Source: Oikopleura dioica
Taxonomy: Eukaryota > Chordata > Appendicularia > Copelata > Oikopleuridae
Assembly: GCA_907165135.1 (NCBI GenBank)
Contig: OU015568.1
Span: forward strand, 15,139,208-15,203,207
DNA length: 64,000 nt
Reading direction: 5' to 3'
The first letter of the stretch is position 1, and the number at the start of each line of letters is the position of its first letter. Shown here in pieces: positions 24,593-35,847 of the stretch. A program made the position numbers and the translations under genes. A model generated the notes under the pieces. It saw only the letters and a list, made by a program, of their open reading frames with translations. It was not told the origin of the DNA and did no database searches.

Positions 24593-27036
24593 ATGATAAG
24601 AAATAATCCTTGGAGAAGAATAAGAAGAGCCCCAGAGAATTTATGGAGAAAAATTTTTGATGGAATAACACTATTCGTTCTGCTCGTTATTTTGTATAAT
24701 ATTCCGGGAAACTATAGTTATAACTCGTATGTTTCGATTAATATAGGGAATGGTCAGATGAAATTCAAAGAAGATGATTTTCGAAAAATGTTTTCAGGCC
24801 AAAAATCACTTTTTAACTGTTAGTGCCATCTTCACCGCCGTCTCAAACCGAGTCGAACGGTATATGTATCGCTTGAAAATTCTAGAGTTTCGGGTACTTC
24901 CGGTCAAATTTACGAAATTCTAGTATTCCACTGCCGTTTTTGATACAGAAATGGTACTATGGCATATAGCATGTCAAAATGACCGCTAGGATGTGAGGAG
25001 TGCAGGGGTCTCAAGAAATAAGTACTTTTGCAAAGAAAAGTACCTAAAAATAATTATTTTGTGATTTTTTAGCACTAAAAATATCAATTATTAATTTTTT
25101 CGGGCAGAAAGCAGATGGATAATCAAGTTTTATCTCTTATAAATAAATCTACAAAGAAAACTACATTTAAATCGAAAATTCCGTGAAATTTGATATTTTT
25201 GGTGCTAAAAAATCACAAAATAATTATTTTTAGGTACTTTTCTTTGCAAAAGTACTTATTTCTTGAGACCCCTGCACTCCTCACATCCTAGCGGTCATTT
25301 TGACATGCTATATGCCATAGTACCATTTCTGTATCAAAAACGGCAGTGGAATACTAGAATTTCGTAAATTTGACCGGAAGTACCCGAAACTCTAGAATTT
25401 TCAAGCGATACATATACCGTTCGACTCGGTTTGAGACGGCGGTGAAGATGGCACTAACAGTTAAAAAGTGATTTTTTGGCCTGAAAACATTTTTCGAAAC
25501 TTATCAGAAGTAAAAACGATTTTTATCCATTTCTGACCCTAAAAATAGAAAAATTCGGGCAATTCGGATTTGGAAGTTCTTCAGCAACTCTTCGAGCTCA
25601 CGCTTTCCAGCCGAAGAAAATGAAAACAGCTGGCAAAGTCTTCATCTCAGGCCCTCTCAATCCAAACCATCGATCAATCGGCAACTCGACTAGTTCTGTC
25701 AGCGGAAACAAGTTTTTACTGCCACTTCAATCGGTTGGAATGAAAATTCATCAAGTCGTGGATATGCTGAAAGACTCCATTATTTTGGCCGAGAAGCTGA
25801 ATAGAACTCTTGTTTTGCCTCCGCTTTTGCATGTGACGACGAAGAAGCACTCGAATGATTTTGAAGGTAAGAATTCTCGAAGCAAATTGATTATATTTCA
25901 ATTAAATTTCAGTCAATCAAACAACGATAACAGCTTGGGATTCGTGGCGAACAATCGACACCTCTCTCGTCTCCCAAAAAATCAACATCGTCGGTGTCCA
26001 CCAATTCCGCGACATTTGCGGCAAACAAGATCTCCAAGTGATCATGTCTTGCTCAAAAATGTCCAACGTCAAAACCAACCATTATCGATACCAAGACGTT
26101 TTTCACGAAATCTGGGGCTTCGAGCCATTGAAATTGATGGAGATCAACGGAACCGTGAAAATGCAAGATCCTGCAGCGGTTGTTTCGATTCCAACGACTG
26201 CTGGGGGGCCTGTTCAGTTAGATACTGCAGCAGAGGCGTTTAAATCGGATAGTAAATGCGCGACAGTGATCAATCCTCACGCCTGCTTTTCTTACAGAGC
26301 GATGGAATGGATGAACTTTGCCAAGCATATTAGTTTGCATCCGAGAGTCAGGTCAGTCGTCATTACTCAAGGAGGGGCCCTTTGTCAACAAAACATTTTA
26401 GATCGATCGCTGACGGGTTTCATAAGCGTTCTCTCCACGGAAAACAATTCGCCGTTTTTCGAATGGACGAGTTTGAGTACTGCGCCAAAAATTCCCCTCC
26501 TCTTCCCCTGGCGACGAAATTCATGCGACATGTGATGCTTTGTCCAATATGTCGCCTGAATACGTTTCATTTGCGATAAAATCGTTCCTGGAAGAGCAAG
26601 AAATAGAATTTGTCTACTTGACAGTCCCAGTCGGAGCTGGAGCCGTCAAAGTTGAGAAAATCAGAAGCTTTATTGAAGATAAAGCTCGCGTCTTCAGCGA
26701 CCTCAAGGTACCTCATTTTCTTCCTGTTTCAAATAAGCATATTTTCAGTCCTTCATCACAACATTCAAACCCGGCTTGGTGAACTCAACAGTCGACTTTT
26801 CCCTCGCCGAAATCGACCTTGCTTCTCGCGCTTCAATTTTCGTCGGTTCTGAGCATTCTGAATGGGCAAGAGCGGCTGTTGCTGATCGAAGAGGAAAAGA
26901 TCCAGAGTCGAGAGATTTCTCCTTCTTGGCGATGCTCGTTTCTGGTGTCAAAAGGCCGGTTGAATTGAGAAAAATCAGACCACTGAATCGTGAAACACTC
27001 GAAACTCATGCTGTTGAAAGATCAGAAGAAAAATAG
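24593..27036 (+). CDS. Protein O-fucosyltransferase-like glycosyltransferase (type II membrane)
   Basis: Exons 24593-24797, 25549-25866, 25913-26351, 26402-26707 and 26749-27036 give ~518 residues. The first exon encodes a short basic N-terminus and a membrane anchor (ITLFVLLVILYNI), as in Golgi/ER enzymes. The catalytic part has a fucosyltransferase-type start (NKFLLPLQSVGMKIHQVVDM) and the late motif IFVGSEHSEWARA, which resembles the GDP-fucose-binding end of POFUT-type enzymes. The donor of intron 1 appears to be GC (TTTTCAG|GCC) and lies inside the left arm of a 721 bp palindrome. Exon 4 needs one extra A in the run 26487-26491 to pass from DEFEYCAK into SSSPGDEIHATC. Substrate unknown. 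Confidence 0.75.
24779..25499. repeat. 721 bp near-perfect palindrome (fold-back element)
   Basis: Arms of about 310 bp are reverse complements with very few differences; one is a single-A length change near the outer end. They run from TTTCGAAAAATGTTTTCAGG on the left to CCTGAAAACATTTTTCGAAA on the right, around a ~100 bp unpaired centre (25090-25188). It fills the first intron of the fucosyltransferase-like gene, and the left arm includes the last ~19 bp of exon 1. Either an inverted-repeat transposon derivative or an assembly artefact. Confidence 0.85.
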
Positions 27037-27341
27037 AAGAAAATATTGGAAAATTGATTCCAGAAAATGCTGAAAATTTATAGTCAGATAATATTTTTCT
27101 TAAAATTCTGTAAATATACTTACTGAAAGTAGTTTCTTATACAAACAAAACAAATATATCATTCCACAAGAAAATCCGTATTCAATCAGTTTATAATTAA
27201 TAAAAGGAATTATATAATTATTTTTTCAACTCAAAGCTAAAAAATAGACTTGGCGTCAAAGTTCAGTGGGCGGAAAAGAACACAATTTAATCCACATTTT
27301 GTCATTTTGATCGTAGCACTAAAGGTTGTCTCAGCACTAAA
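27037..27341. other. Intergenic before the tandem cluster
   Basis: AT-rich, no ORF; probably holds the 3' flank of the fucosyltransferase-like gene and the promoter of the first cluster gene. Confidence 0.4.
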
Positions 27342-30189
27342 ATGTCGTCTGTATTAGCATTTTCATTTGTGATCTCAGTCCTTGTTCGTTGCCGAACGGT
27401 AAATATGAAAAAGAAAGAGACCTTCGTAATCAATGCTCAGGTATAAGCATCATTTCGGCTAATGATTATAGCTGATAAAAAACAAAATAAGATCGAATCT
27501 TTAAAGTGCTTGCAATTTGATTCCATTGGCTGTCTTCGTCTTCAGAACGGCCAAGTTGTGCTAATTTCTCAGTTCAAACGACAGTATATTGAATATAATG
27601 AGGAGGGAATTCTAAAGAAACAGTAAGTTTTAAAGATCAATTTTGATGAAAACGAGTTTTCAAGCGGGTTTTCAACGAATCCGCAGAAAGCTTTCTATTT
27701 GATCGTTGGGATTCTCTTTTGGGGTTCCATCATCTTAGCAACGAATTTCCAAAGCCTGAAGAAAATTTATGTTCAAAAGACGATTTTGACTGCTCATTGC
27801 TTTCCGCAGTATAAGTTATGCGTCAAGGTATTCGAACATATATTATATAACTGGAGCAGTTCTCTAGGATTATGACTTTGATGACTGCACTAAAGAAATG
27901 GACTGGTGCCGAGGAAACGGCAACTTTACGATGCCAGAACGAGATCTGACTCTTACGTTCATTGAAAGCTCCAGGAACAGTATTGCTAATTTGGATTTTT
28001 GCTGAGCTGAGCTGACCTGAGTGAAAAATTCTCTGAGCTGAGCCGGCTTATTTCGGAGCTCACTGAGCTGAGCTGGTCTTTTCAGGGGTCGTTGAGCAGA
28101 GCTGAGCTGAGCAAGCCTTTTTGAGCTGAGCTGAGCAGACCCTCGTTAGAGCTGAGCTGAGTGAGCTGTCAGCTCAGAGCTGAGTTGGTAATTACTGTAT
28201 TTTAGTAGTAAAATAGTATTAAAATCATTGAGCTGAGCTGAGCTGATTGATACTTGTCTGAGCTGCGCTGAGGTGAGCAGAACAGATCATGTTTGAAAAT
28301 AATTGAGCTGAGCAGATCCGTCCATTTTCGAACAATACCAACTGCTCAGCTCACTCAGCTCAGCTCACTCAGCTCAGCTCACTCAGCTCAGCTCACTCAG
28401 CTCAGCAAATTTGCAACTCTGTCCAGGAATGAATTGAACTTTACGGAAATCGAGCAAATAACAAATCAAAAGAGATGTGAACGCATAAGATTTATGGACA
28501 GAAGAATTTGCGAGGGACTCTGCACAAATCAAGCAGAACACAAAGAAAAAGTCAAAGAGGACTCACAGTGCGTCTTCATCTGCAGATCCTTGCTGCAAGA
28601 CGCCGGGCATCATGTAGACATTTGTCCTTTCGAGCCTCTTTGTCCAAACGGCTGTCCTTGCAGATTTTTTCGCTGTGTGAATGTCGACACAAGTGAGTAT
28701 CAAGTCAGCTGGTACAACTCCAATGATTGGAACAATTGGTTTTACTGGTTTGACTATTATTACGGTTATTATGGCTATGATGAGCCGCTTGTTTATGGAG
28801 ATTCGGCATTTTCTGATATGTTCTGGACATCTTATGTATCCGCTTTCTCTTACTTTGGAAGTCATCGCGAAAACTCGGCTATTTTAGCTCTTTTCAATCT
28901 AAAAATGAAGAGTCCGTTTTATTCCCAGAAATTGGTTTTGATGATGATAACATTGGATTTGATTGTAAGACTCAAATACGTTTCAAAATAAGTTTATTTC
29001 ATTTTCAGTTAGTATGTTCGCAAAAACTCACAGTTTCATTTATGAAGGACTAAATTATATCATCGATATCCGCGCTGACGTTCACAAACTGCTTCCAAAT
29101 GGCGATGTGTTGGCTCTCAACCTCGACAGCAGAGCAATTAGAAGGATCAAATCCTCAAAAAACATCTTTAGGCTGAGAAATGGTCTCCTCAACAAATACA
29201 CAACGACCGGAGTCTACAAAGATAATTTATTCATATGTAGCATCGCTTACTATGGCCGAGAAGTTTGCTTTCACTCAGAAATCAAAGTTGGAGCACGAAT
29301 TTTTAGAGCTAGAGGTAACTTTTTCTATTAGCCTTGCTCTTTATTCATTTAAGGAATTATCACTCAGACGCACTCAAGAAGATCTCACATGGCTTCTTGG
29401 GATGATCAGCTTCATATCTTCAGCGTTGATCATGAATTCGGAGAAAAGAAGATCCGTTTCAGCACGACCGACAATCCAAAATTTGACTGGGAAAAATGGT
29501 CGATAGAACCCAGAGATCTTCATAAATATGCCTTTGCACATGATCTTCTGGCGATTCCAGATCAGTCCGGGGTTGTTTTTGCTATGTTTGTTGAGCGCAA
29601 TTACATTGACGTCAGTGACTATGAAACACCAGAAAGATACAGACTTGGTTTTATATGAAAAAGATAAGATCAATCTTACATACTGTAGATAATCTTCTAG
29701 TGGGTCGGTCACTTTCGCTGTCGCTACCCATAGTAGGATTCGGTGCTCACCGCGCCCCTTCTGCAAAATAGGGATCCGCTACCTACTCAAGGATTCGGTG
29801 CGCATTATCCAGTAGAGAATTATCGACAGTACGTCTGTAAATTACGTATAAGTAGTTAAATGTCTAAGTGTTCATGATAAAATTCATAAATTCCATGAAA
29901 AGCCTCTTTGTTTACCGATACTTTCATCGTGAATTCGTTAAAATGGCAGAGATTCATGAGGTGGAAGCAATGGTTCTCAAGAGTTGGATGCTTGAGCTAA
30001 TGAAAATCATGAGAGGATTCGAATATTACGGGTAAGAATTTAACCACTTCTGATCACCAAGCGAACTGTAGCGATATCAATTTCAATACGAACCGTGATC
30101 AGGGCTATTACCAGCTAGTCTTTGACGAAAAAGAAGACAAAATCTGGCTCAATAGAACAAAATTATTGAGATACGAATTTCACATGTGA
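27342..30189 (+). CDS. Type II membrane protein with Cys-rich CPNGCPC module (cluster gene 1)
   Basis: Nine exons (27342-27440, 27492-27622, 27665-27827, 27868-27974, 28427-28964, 29009-29314, 29354-29647, 29869-30031, 30072-30189) give ~639 residues with every junction in phase, once one A is added at 28901-28905. An internal membrane segment (YLIVGILFWGSIILA) precedes a Cys-rich region (CPFEPLCPNGCPCRFFRC). Aromatic-rich and beta-strand-rich sequence follows (SAFSYFGSHRENSAILALF; YGREVCFHSEIKVGARIF), ending WLNRTKLLRYEFHM. Cluster gene 2 is a close paralogue with A6 at the same run. Intron 4 is a GA...AG intron filled with a minisatellite. Function unknown; the Cys module resembles that of the Kelch-like gene at 33 kb. 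Confidence 0.75.
27975..28426 (+). repeat. GAGCT minisatellite forming the body of a GA-AG intron
   Basis: About 400 bp of imperfect GAGCTGAGCT(G) repeats. From 28010 to ~28315 the repeat runs in one orientation, and from ~28340 to 28405 as its complement (GCTCAGCTCACTCA), so the transcript can fold back. The intron is bounded by the direct repeat CCAGGAA (27971-27977 and 28423-28429). The paralogous gene has no intron here. Confidence 0.85.
29648..29868 (+). repeat. Expanded intron with an internal duplicated motif
   Basis: The corresponding intron of cluster gene 2 is only ~45 bp; here it is 221 bp. The extra sequence contains GGATTCGGTGC twice (at ~29741 and ~29783) in a GC-richer block, suggesting a small inserted element, possibly SINE-like. 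No polymerase III boxes can be assigned with confidence. Confidence 0.45.
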
Positions 30190-30756
30190 AATTTTTCATT
30201 TCTGCACCTTCTTTTCGATTAACTACTCATCCGCGAGAATGACCGGTTTTCAGAACAAGTTCAACAGTATAAATGGCAATGTTAAATTACTTAGCTGAAT
30301 CTTGCAAAATTTATAATAAATGCTTGCACTCACAAAATTTGCAACTCTGCCCTCACCACCAGCGATTGCTGGAGCCATAGAGTACTGGAGGCAGAGAGTT
30401 AAGAGAAACTACTTTGATCCGTATGGTAAACCCCGATGAAGTTTGTCCTTTCACTCCAAATTTGAACAATCAGTCGTCATCAAGGCAAAAAATAAAGTTG
30501 AAATGAAGATAAAAGAGATTTCTCAAATCAAAGCTCAGGTGCAAAAATTGATTCTTATGTAACATAAGTTATGTTTTCGAATAAAAAAGTATATTTATTA
30601 ATATTTGTTATATTTCTATTTTCCATATAATACGGATTGGGCTCTTTTTTGAGATGTAATTTCGGCGGAGGAAAATTTATTTTTTTTTTTTGCATTGATT
30701 TATATGCTATTTTGCGGTACTATACCGGTAACTGTCAGAAGTAACCAATAATTAAG
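30190..30756. other. Inter-gene region in the tandem cluster
   Basis: Contains a 39-codon ORF from ~30320 (MLALTKFATLPSPPAIAGA...) whose AAATTTGCAACTCTG is also found at the 3' end of the minisatellite intron of cluster gene 1. The first exon of cluster gene 2 should lie here by homology but could not be found. Otherwise AT-rich. Confidence 0.35.
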
Positions 30757-32813
30757 TGTTTGGATTGCCACTGCGTTGGTGTTCTCAATCAAAGGAAAGG
30801 AAAAGTCTATTTGTTTCCGGAAGAAGTACTATCAACCCGTAGTATTCATACTCAAGAAAGGGATTTGAAAAACAAGAAAACATGGAAGAAAAAAGTCACC
30901 GGCAAAGTAAGCTTTGCTCAGCATGGATTCTCGACTATTCCTCAAATGAGTTCGTATCTTGTAATTGGCTCAATTTTTTGGATTACGATCATGCTTATTG
31001 GTATTTTTTCTTCTAAAAATCTTTAATTAAAAAATAATTTTAGCGAATATTCACTCTTTGGAAAAATCCCGCGGCGTTTCAACATTTCTGACATTTGAGT
31101 GTCACCGTAATTACAAAAAATGCGTACAGATTGCAACTATGGATTACTGCGGACATCTAATGAAGCAATGTTATACAACAGAAAAGTTCATTTTTCCAGA
31201 ACCAGTTTTAAAAATCCATGGACTCAACGAAAGCTCTTGGAATGATATGAATTTTACAGAAATCGAGCAAATAACAAATCAAAAGAGATGCCAACGTATC
31301 AGGTTTATGGACAGAAGAATTTGCATCGGGCTCTGCACGAACCAAGCGGAATACGAAAGTAAAATTGCAGAGGACTCTCAATGTGTCTTTATTTGCAGAT
31401 CCTTGCTGCAAGACGCCGGAAATCATGTTGGCATTTGTCCTTTCGAGCCTCTTTGTCCAAACGGCTGTCCTTGCAGATTTTTTCGCTGTGTGAATGTCGA
31501 CACAAGTGAGTATCAAGTCAGCTGGTACAACTCCAATAATCGGAACAATTTGTTTTACTGGTTCGACTACTTTTACGGCAACTATGGCTATGAAGATCCG
31601 CTTGTTTATGGAGATACGGCATTTTTATCTATGTTAAGTGCATCAAGTGTATCTGCGTTTTCTTACTTTGGAAGTCACCGCGAAAACTCAGCTATTATAG
31701 CTCTTTTCGATCTAAAAAATGAAGAGTCCGTATTATTCCCAAAAATTGGTTTTAATGATGATAAGATTGGCTTTGATTGTGAGACAAAACACACTAAATG
31801 GATACTTTAATTCACTTTTAGTCAGTGCCTTCGCGAAGACTCACAGTTTTATTTATCAAGGACTTAATTATATCATCGATATCCGCGCTGACGTTCACAA
31901 ACTACTTCCAAATGGCGATGTATTGGCTCTCAACCTCGACAGCAGAGCAATTCGAAGGATCAAATCCTCGAAAAACCTTTTTAGGATGAGAATTGGTCTT
32001 GTTAACAAATACACAACGACCGGAGTCTACAAAGATAATTTATTCATATGTAGCATCGCTTACTATGGCCGAGAAGTTTGCTTCCACTCAGAAATCAAAG
32101 TTGGAGCAAGAATTTTTAGAGCAAGAGGTAAATTCTGCCATGAGCTCCTTTTGTTTATGCTTTTTAGGAATGATCACGCAGGCGCACTCAAGAAGATCTC
32201 ACATGGCGTCTTGGGATGATCAGCTTCATATCTTCAGTGTCGATCATGAATTCGGAGAAAAGAAGATCCGTTTCAGCACGACCGACAATCCAAAATTTGA
32301 CTGGTAAAAATGGTCGATAGAACCCAGAGAGCTTCATAAATATGCCTTTGCACATGATCTTTTGGCGATTCCAGATCAGTCCGGGGTTGTTTTTGCTATG
32401 TTTGTTGAGCGGAATTACATAGACGTTAGCGACTACGAAAGACAAGAAAGATACAGACTTGGTTTTACAAAAAATATTTGATATTAACCTTTCTTATCAC
32501 AGTACTCATAAAATCCGCGAAAAGCCTTTTCGTCTACCGATATTTTCACCGCGAATTTGTAAAAATGGCTGAAATTCATGAGGTGGAAGCAATGGTCCTC
32601 AAGAGTTGGATGCTTGAACTAATGAAAATCATGAGAGGATTCGAATATTACGGGTAGGCACCGTCCAATTTTTCCAAAATCAAGAGGATTTTAAGCGACA
32701 TTAGCTTCAACACAAACCGAGATCGCGGCTACTATCAGTTAGTTTTTGACGAAGAGGAAGACAAAATCTGGCTCAATAGAACGAAATTATTAAAATATGA
32801 ATTTCACATGTAA
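30757..32813 (+). pseudogene. Cluster gene 2, paralogue with in-frame stop
   Basis: Exons equivalent to those of cluster gene 1: 30757-31000, 31044-31778, 31822 onward, and a last exon ending at 32813. The same landmarks appear: HGFSTIPQMSSYLVIG, CPFEPLCPNGCPCRFFRC and HREFVKMAEIHEVEAMV. The exon following FSTTDNPKFDW has TAA at 32305-32307 where gene 1 has GAA, after which the frame continues for another ~58 conserved codons and two further exons. The first exon is not found. The minisatellite intron of gene 1 is absent here (ESSWNDMNFTEI is uninterrupted). Either a young pseudogene, a truncated protein or a stop that is read through. Confidence 0.7.
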
Positions 32814-33012
32814 TGCTTTGAAAATGCTAAGCGACAAAAATAAAAAATACATTGAGTTCCATAGACTCAGTGACCTCTAGACCAGTCATTTTTACCCTTC
32901 CGTTTTACAAGAAGGAAATTAAATCTAGCCGGCTTGATATTTGCTGATTTCATACTTGAACCAAACCACGGACTATATAAACGAGCGCAAACTATTGCAA
33001 TTGCTATTAGAG

Positions 33013-34642
33013 ATGAAGGCGAAGTGCATTTTTGCCATTTTCCTCGCGCAGTCAAGCGCCCAGAGCAATTGCCCGGACTTAGATCTACAGGCAAAATGTG
33101 AAGGAATTTGTGGTACAAAGTACTTTGAGTGTGTGGGGGACTGCAGTGGAGATCATAATTGCGAGCTTCTTTGCTTGAATGATCTGCCTATTTGTGCACT
33201 TGATTGTCCCTGCGCTATCAATTGTCCTAACGGATGCGACGGTTGTCCTAACGAAGGTACTTTAGACGAGATCATCATGTTTAAAAATGCCTTCAAGTTT
33301 GCTCCTGCTACCAGCCTCAGATTGACAGTCCTTTCTACAAAACTTGCATCTCAGAAGCAAGTTCCACCTTTGACGGATGTGTCAAAGGCTGCCCACTGAA
33401 TACAACATGTCATGAGGATTGCTTCTCGGACTTTCAAGACGAAGCTGAGCGCTGCCCTTGTGCTGACTTGTGCCCCGACGGCTGTCCATGCGAAAATGGT
33501 TTCAAGGTATAATCTCAAATTCAAAATGAAATATTAATAACGAGATAAGTGCCAAGATTATGTGATGATTTTGGGCGACAGCGGGCTCAACAGAGTCAGC
33601 ACTTTAGTCGCCAGTGATGGAGAGCTTTCTGATAACAGATTTTACGAAACCCCTGCTGGAAATACCAACTATGGATATTTGTACCGAGCTGGCTATGAAA
33701 TGCTAAAAGGAAATCTCTACATTTTTGGCGGATCCGTGTCTGTTAATCAGATCAGCATCCTTGTTGATTGTGAGATTAAACCCCTCACTGCTACTCTTCA
33801 ATATGGCTTTCAATCAGATTCTGGTGCTATCGCTACGCTTCCTGGAGTCAAAAACGAAAGTAAAAATCCTTTTAGTTGCAAAAACTTAAATTCTTTAGTT
33901 TTTCTTTGCTTCTATGCTAGCCCGTATACAAAGTGTGAAGAGTTTGACGGTGAGGCGTCAGAGCTCAATCCAGCAATCGCTCAAAATAGCCATCGATATG
34001 GAGCTCTTGCCGTCTATGGAACTGGTCTTCTAGCCGTCGGGTCTAATACTGCAAACGCGAGAAATAAGGTCGAATTACTGAACATTGGTGGCGGATGGCA
34101 AGAAGTTGCCGACCATCCTCGAAGCATTCAAAATCCCGGCATCGTAGCTGTTGATGAAGGAGTCCTGACTTTGGGAGGTTACCAATATGACACGAGTCCA
34201 AATGGAGCGATAACTGAGGTCTATCTTTTCAAAGATTTGGAATGGACAATGGTTGGACGGCTCTCTCATGTAAATAGCTTTTAACCCTAGCCGGCCAAAA
34301 ATGATTTTTCTCGGGTACCGGTCAAGATACTCCATATTTGGCTTATATATACTCCATAAATGGCTTTCTATATTTGTTTTAGGCATCGCACTACAACTCT
34401 GTCATTCGTAACGGCAAATCGATAATCAACGTTCCTGGAATCGGGTACATTCACAGCTTCAAATAGGCAGCAAGATATAAAATTTCAGATCCCGAGTTGT
34501 TGAATCTTTGGACTGGGATGGTTACACTCTTGGTTTGTCTCAAGACATCCTGGAGCTCCAGTTCAACATCAACTACCCGATTTTGTTCAATGCAGCGCCT
34601 GATGCCTGTGTCGACTCTTGCGAGAACTATTGTTTCGTCTGA
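33013..34642 (+). CDS. Secreted Cys-rich Kelch-like protein (cluster gene 3)
   Basis: Begins with a signal peptide (MKAKCIFAIFLAQSSAQS). A Cys-rich region with two copies of a CPC-x2-x-CPxGC unit follows (ALDCPCAINCPNGC; CPCADLCPDGCPC), then a beta-propeller-like half with Kelch-type strands LYIFGGS, GLLAVGSN and GVLTLGGYQ. It ends in SCENYCFV. Exons are about 33013-33250, 33336-33508, 33550-33858, 33912-34270, 34384-34448 and 34489-34642. The first junction fits only if a GA donor (CCTAAC|GAAGGT) is used, otherwise one base is out of phase. Probably an extracellular protein; ligand unknown. Confidence 0.65.
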
Positions 34643-34837
34643 TTACAAAATATCTGAATAATTTTTCGATGATTTTCCTGACAATCAAATAATAAATTAA
34701 TCTCTAAATTTGAATAAATATATTTTGCAATCAAAGAAAGTTATGAGTCGGAATTGAAACCATCCGAAGAGCCAAAAGGATTGAATTTTAATAAAACTAA
34801 AAATAAGGTTGATTAGAAATTTAATTATTCTTACAAG

Positions 34838-35766
34838 TTTCTTATATGACGGTACTCGGCGACGAGGGACTCGTTCGAACAAGTATTATGATGACATTCG
34901 CCGGCCTTTTTGTGGATAATCCAAAATATATAATTCCAGATGGAAATGATAGTCACAACTTCCTTTCTCGTGCAGGTCACGCGAAGCTTTATGATCATTT
35001 TTACTTTTTTGGTGGAAACGCCGACGGCAAACAAATAAGTTTCCTCACTGGTTGTGTTATTCAAGAGACCAGTTTTCGTCTTCCTGCTAACTATTTTTCC
35101 TATTATAGTTCGGCAATTTTTCATTTTGAGACAAGTATGTTAATAGTATTACATGTATGTACTTCAATGATATAAATATTTTCAGTTTATTTGTGCTTTT
35201 TGAGTGGACAAGACAATCGATGCTATGACTTTGATGGTGTAAAGATACTATCAAGATTCACAACGACTTATCATCATCATTATGCTAGCTTGGCCACTCA
35301 TGGCAGTGAATTTTTAATAATTGGCGGCAATTATAATGGTCAGCGTAAAACAGTTGAATCTTTCCGTCAAACTCTTGCTTCTGGAACGCTAACAACACGA
35401 ACCAGTCATCCTATTGAGTTCGCTTATGGCGGGGCTGTAACTGTTCCGGGTGGAGTGATAACTGTTGGGGCCTACAGCAGCTCTTACTACAATCGTGTTT
35501 ACTTCTATAATGGAAGCTGGAAATATCTTGGTGAACTTACTTATCAGTATCGCTACCAAACATTATTCTTGAAAGGATCGACAATTTACTCTTTTGGATA
35601 CATGTAAAATATTAAAGTATAATTGTATTATTTAACCCTTTTTAGGACTCAAGTTGAGAGCTTTGATTTTAATGGGCAATCCATGTTGAATAAGAAGAAA
35701 ATATATGACCTACCATCAGCAATTCAGTATCCTTTCGTTTATAGTCCAGATCCACTTTGTGTTTGA
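34838..35766 (+). pseudogene. Truncated Kelch-like copy (cluster gene 4)
   Basis: Three exons (34838-35131, 35187-35606, 35645-35766) match the propeller half of cluster gene 3. Examples are MTVLGDEGLVRTS for MILGDSGLNRVS, HFYFFGGNADGKQIS for NLYIFGGSVSVNQIS, plus EFLIIGGNYNG and GVITVGAYSS. The signal peptide and Cys-rich exons are missing, and only 195 bp of non-coding AT-rich DNA separates it from the previous stop. It could be a partial tandem duplicate, or a set of alternative 3' exons for gene 3. The reading frame itself is intact. Confidence 0.6.
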
Positions 35767-35847
35767 TTGTTAATTGTAAATGCGTTCCCATTATTCAAAA
35801 GAGCCAGTCTTTAATAAACACATATTGTTACGATGTTACCACTATCA

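Noticed and set aside
28010-28405. GAGCT repeat as a CRISPR-like array
   Set aside because: Units are 5-10 bp without spacers, change orientation and lie in a spliced intron of an animal gene; it is a minisatellite.
29700-29830. tRNA or tRNA-derived SINE in an intron
   Set aside because: GGATTCGGTGC recalls a B-box, but no cloverleaf or A-box at the right spacing could be drawn by eye; kept only as a repeat.
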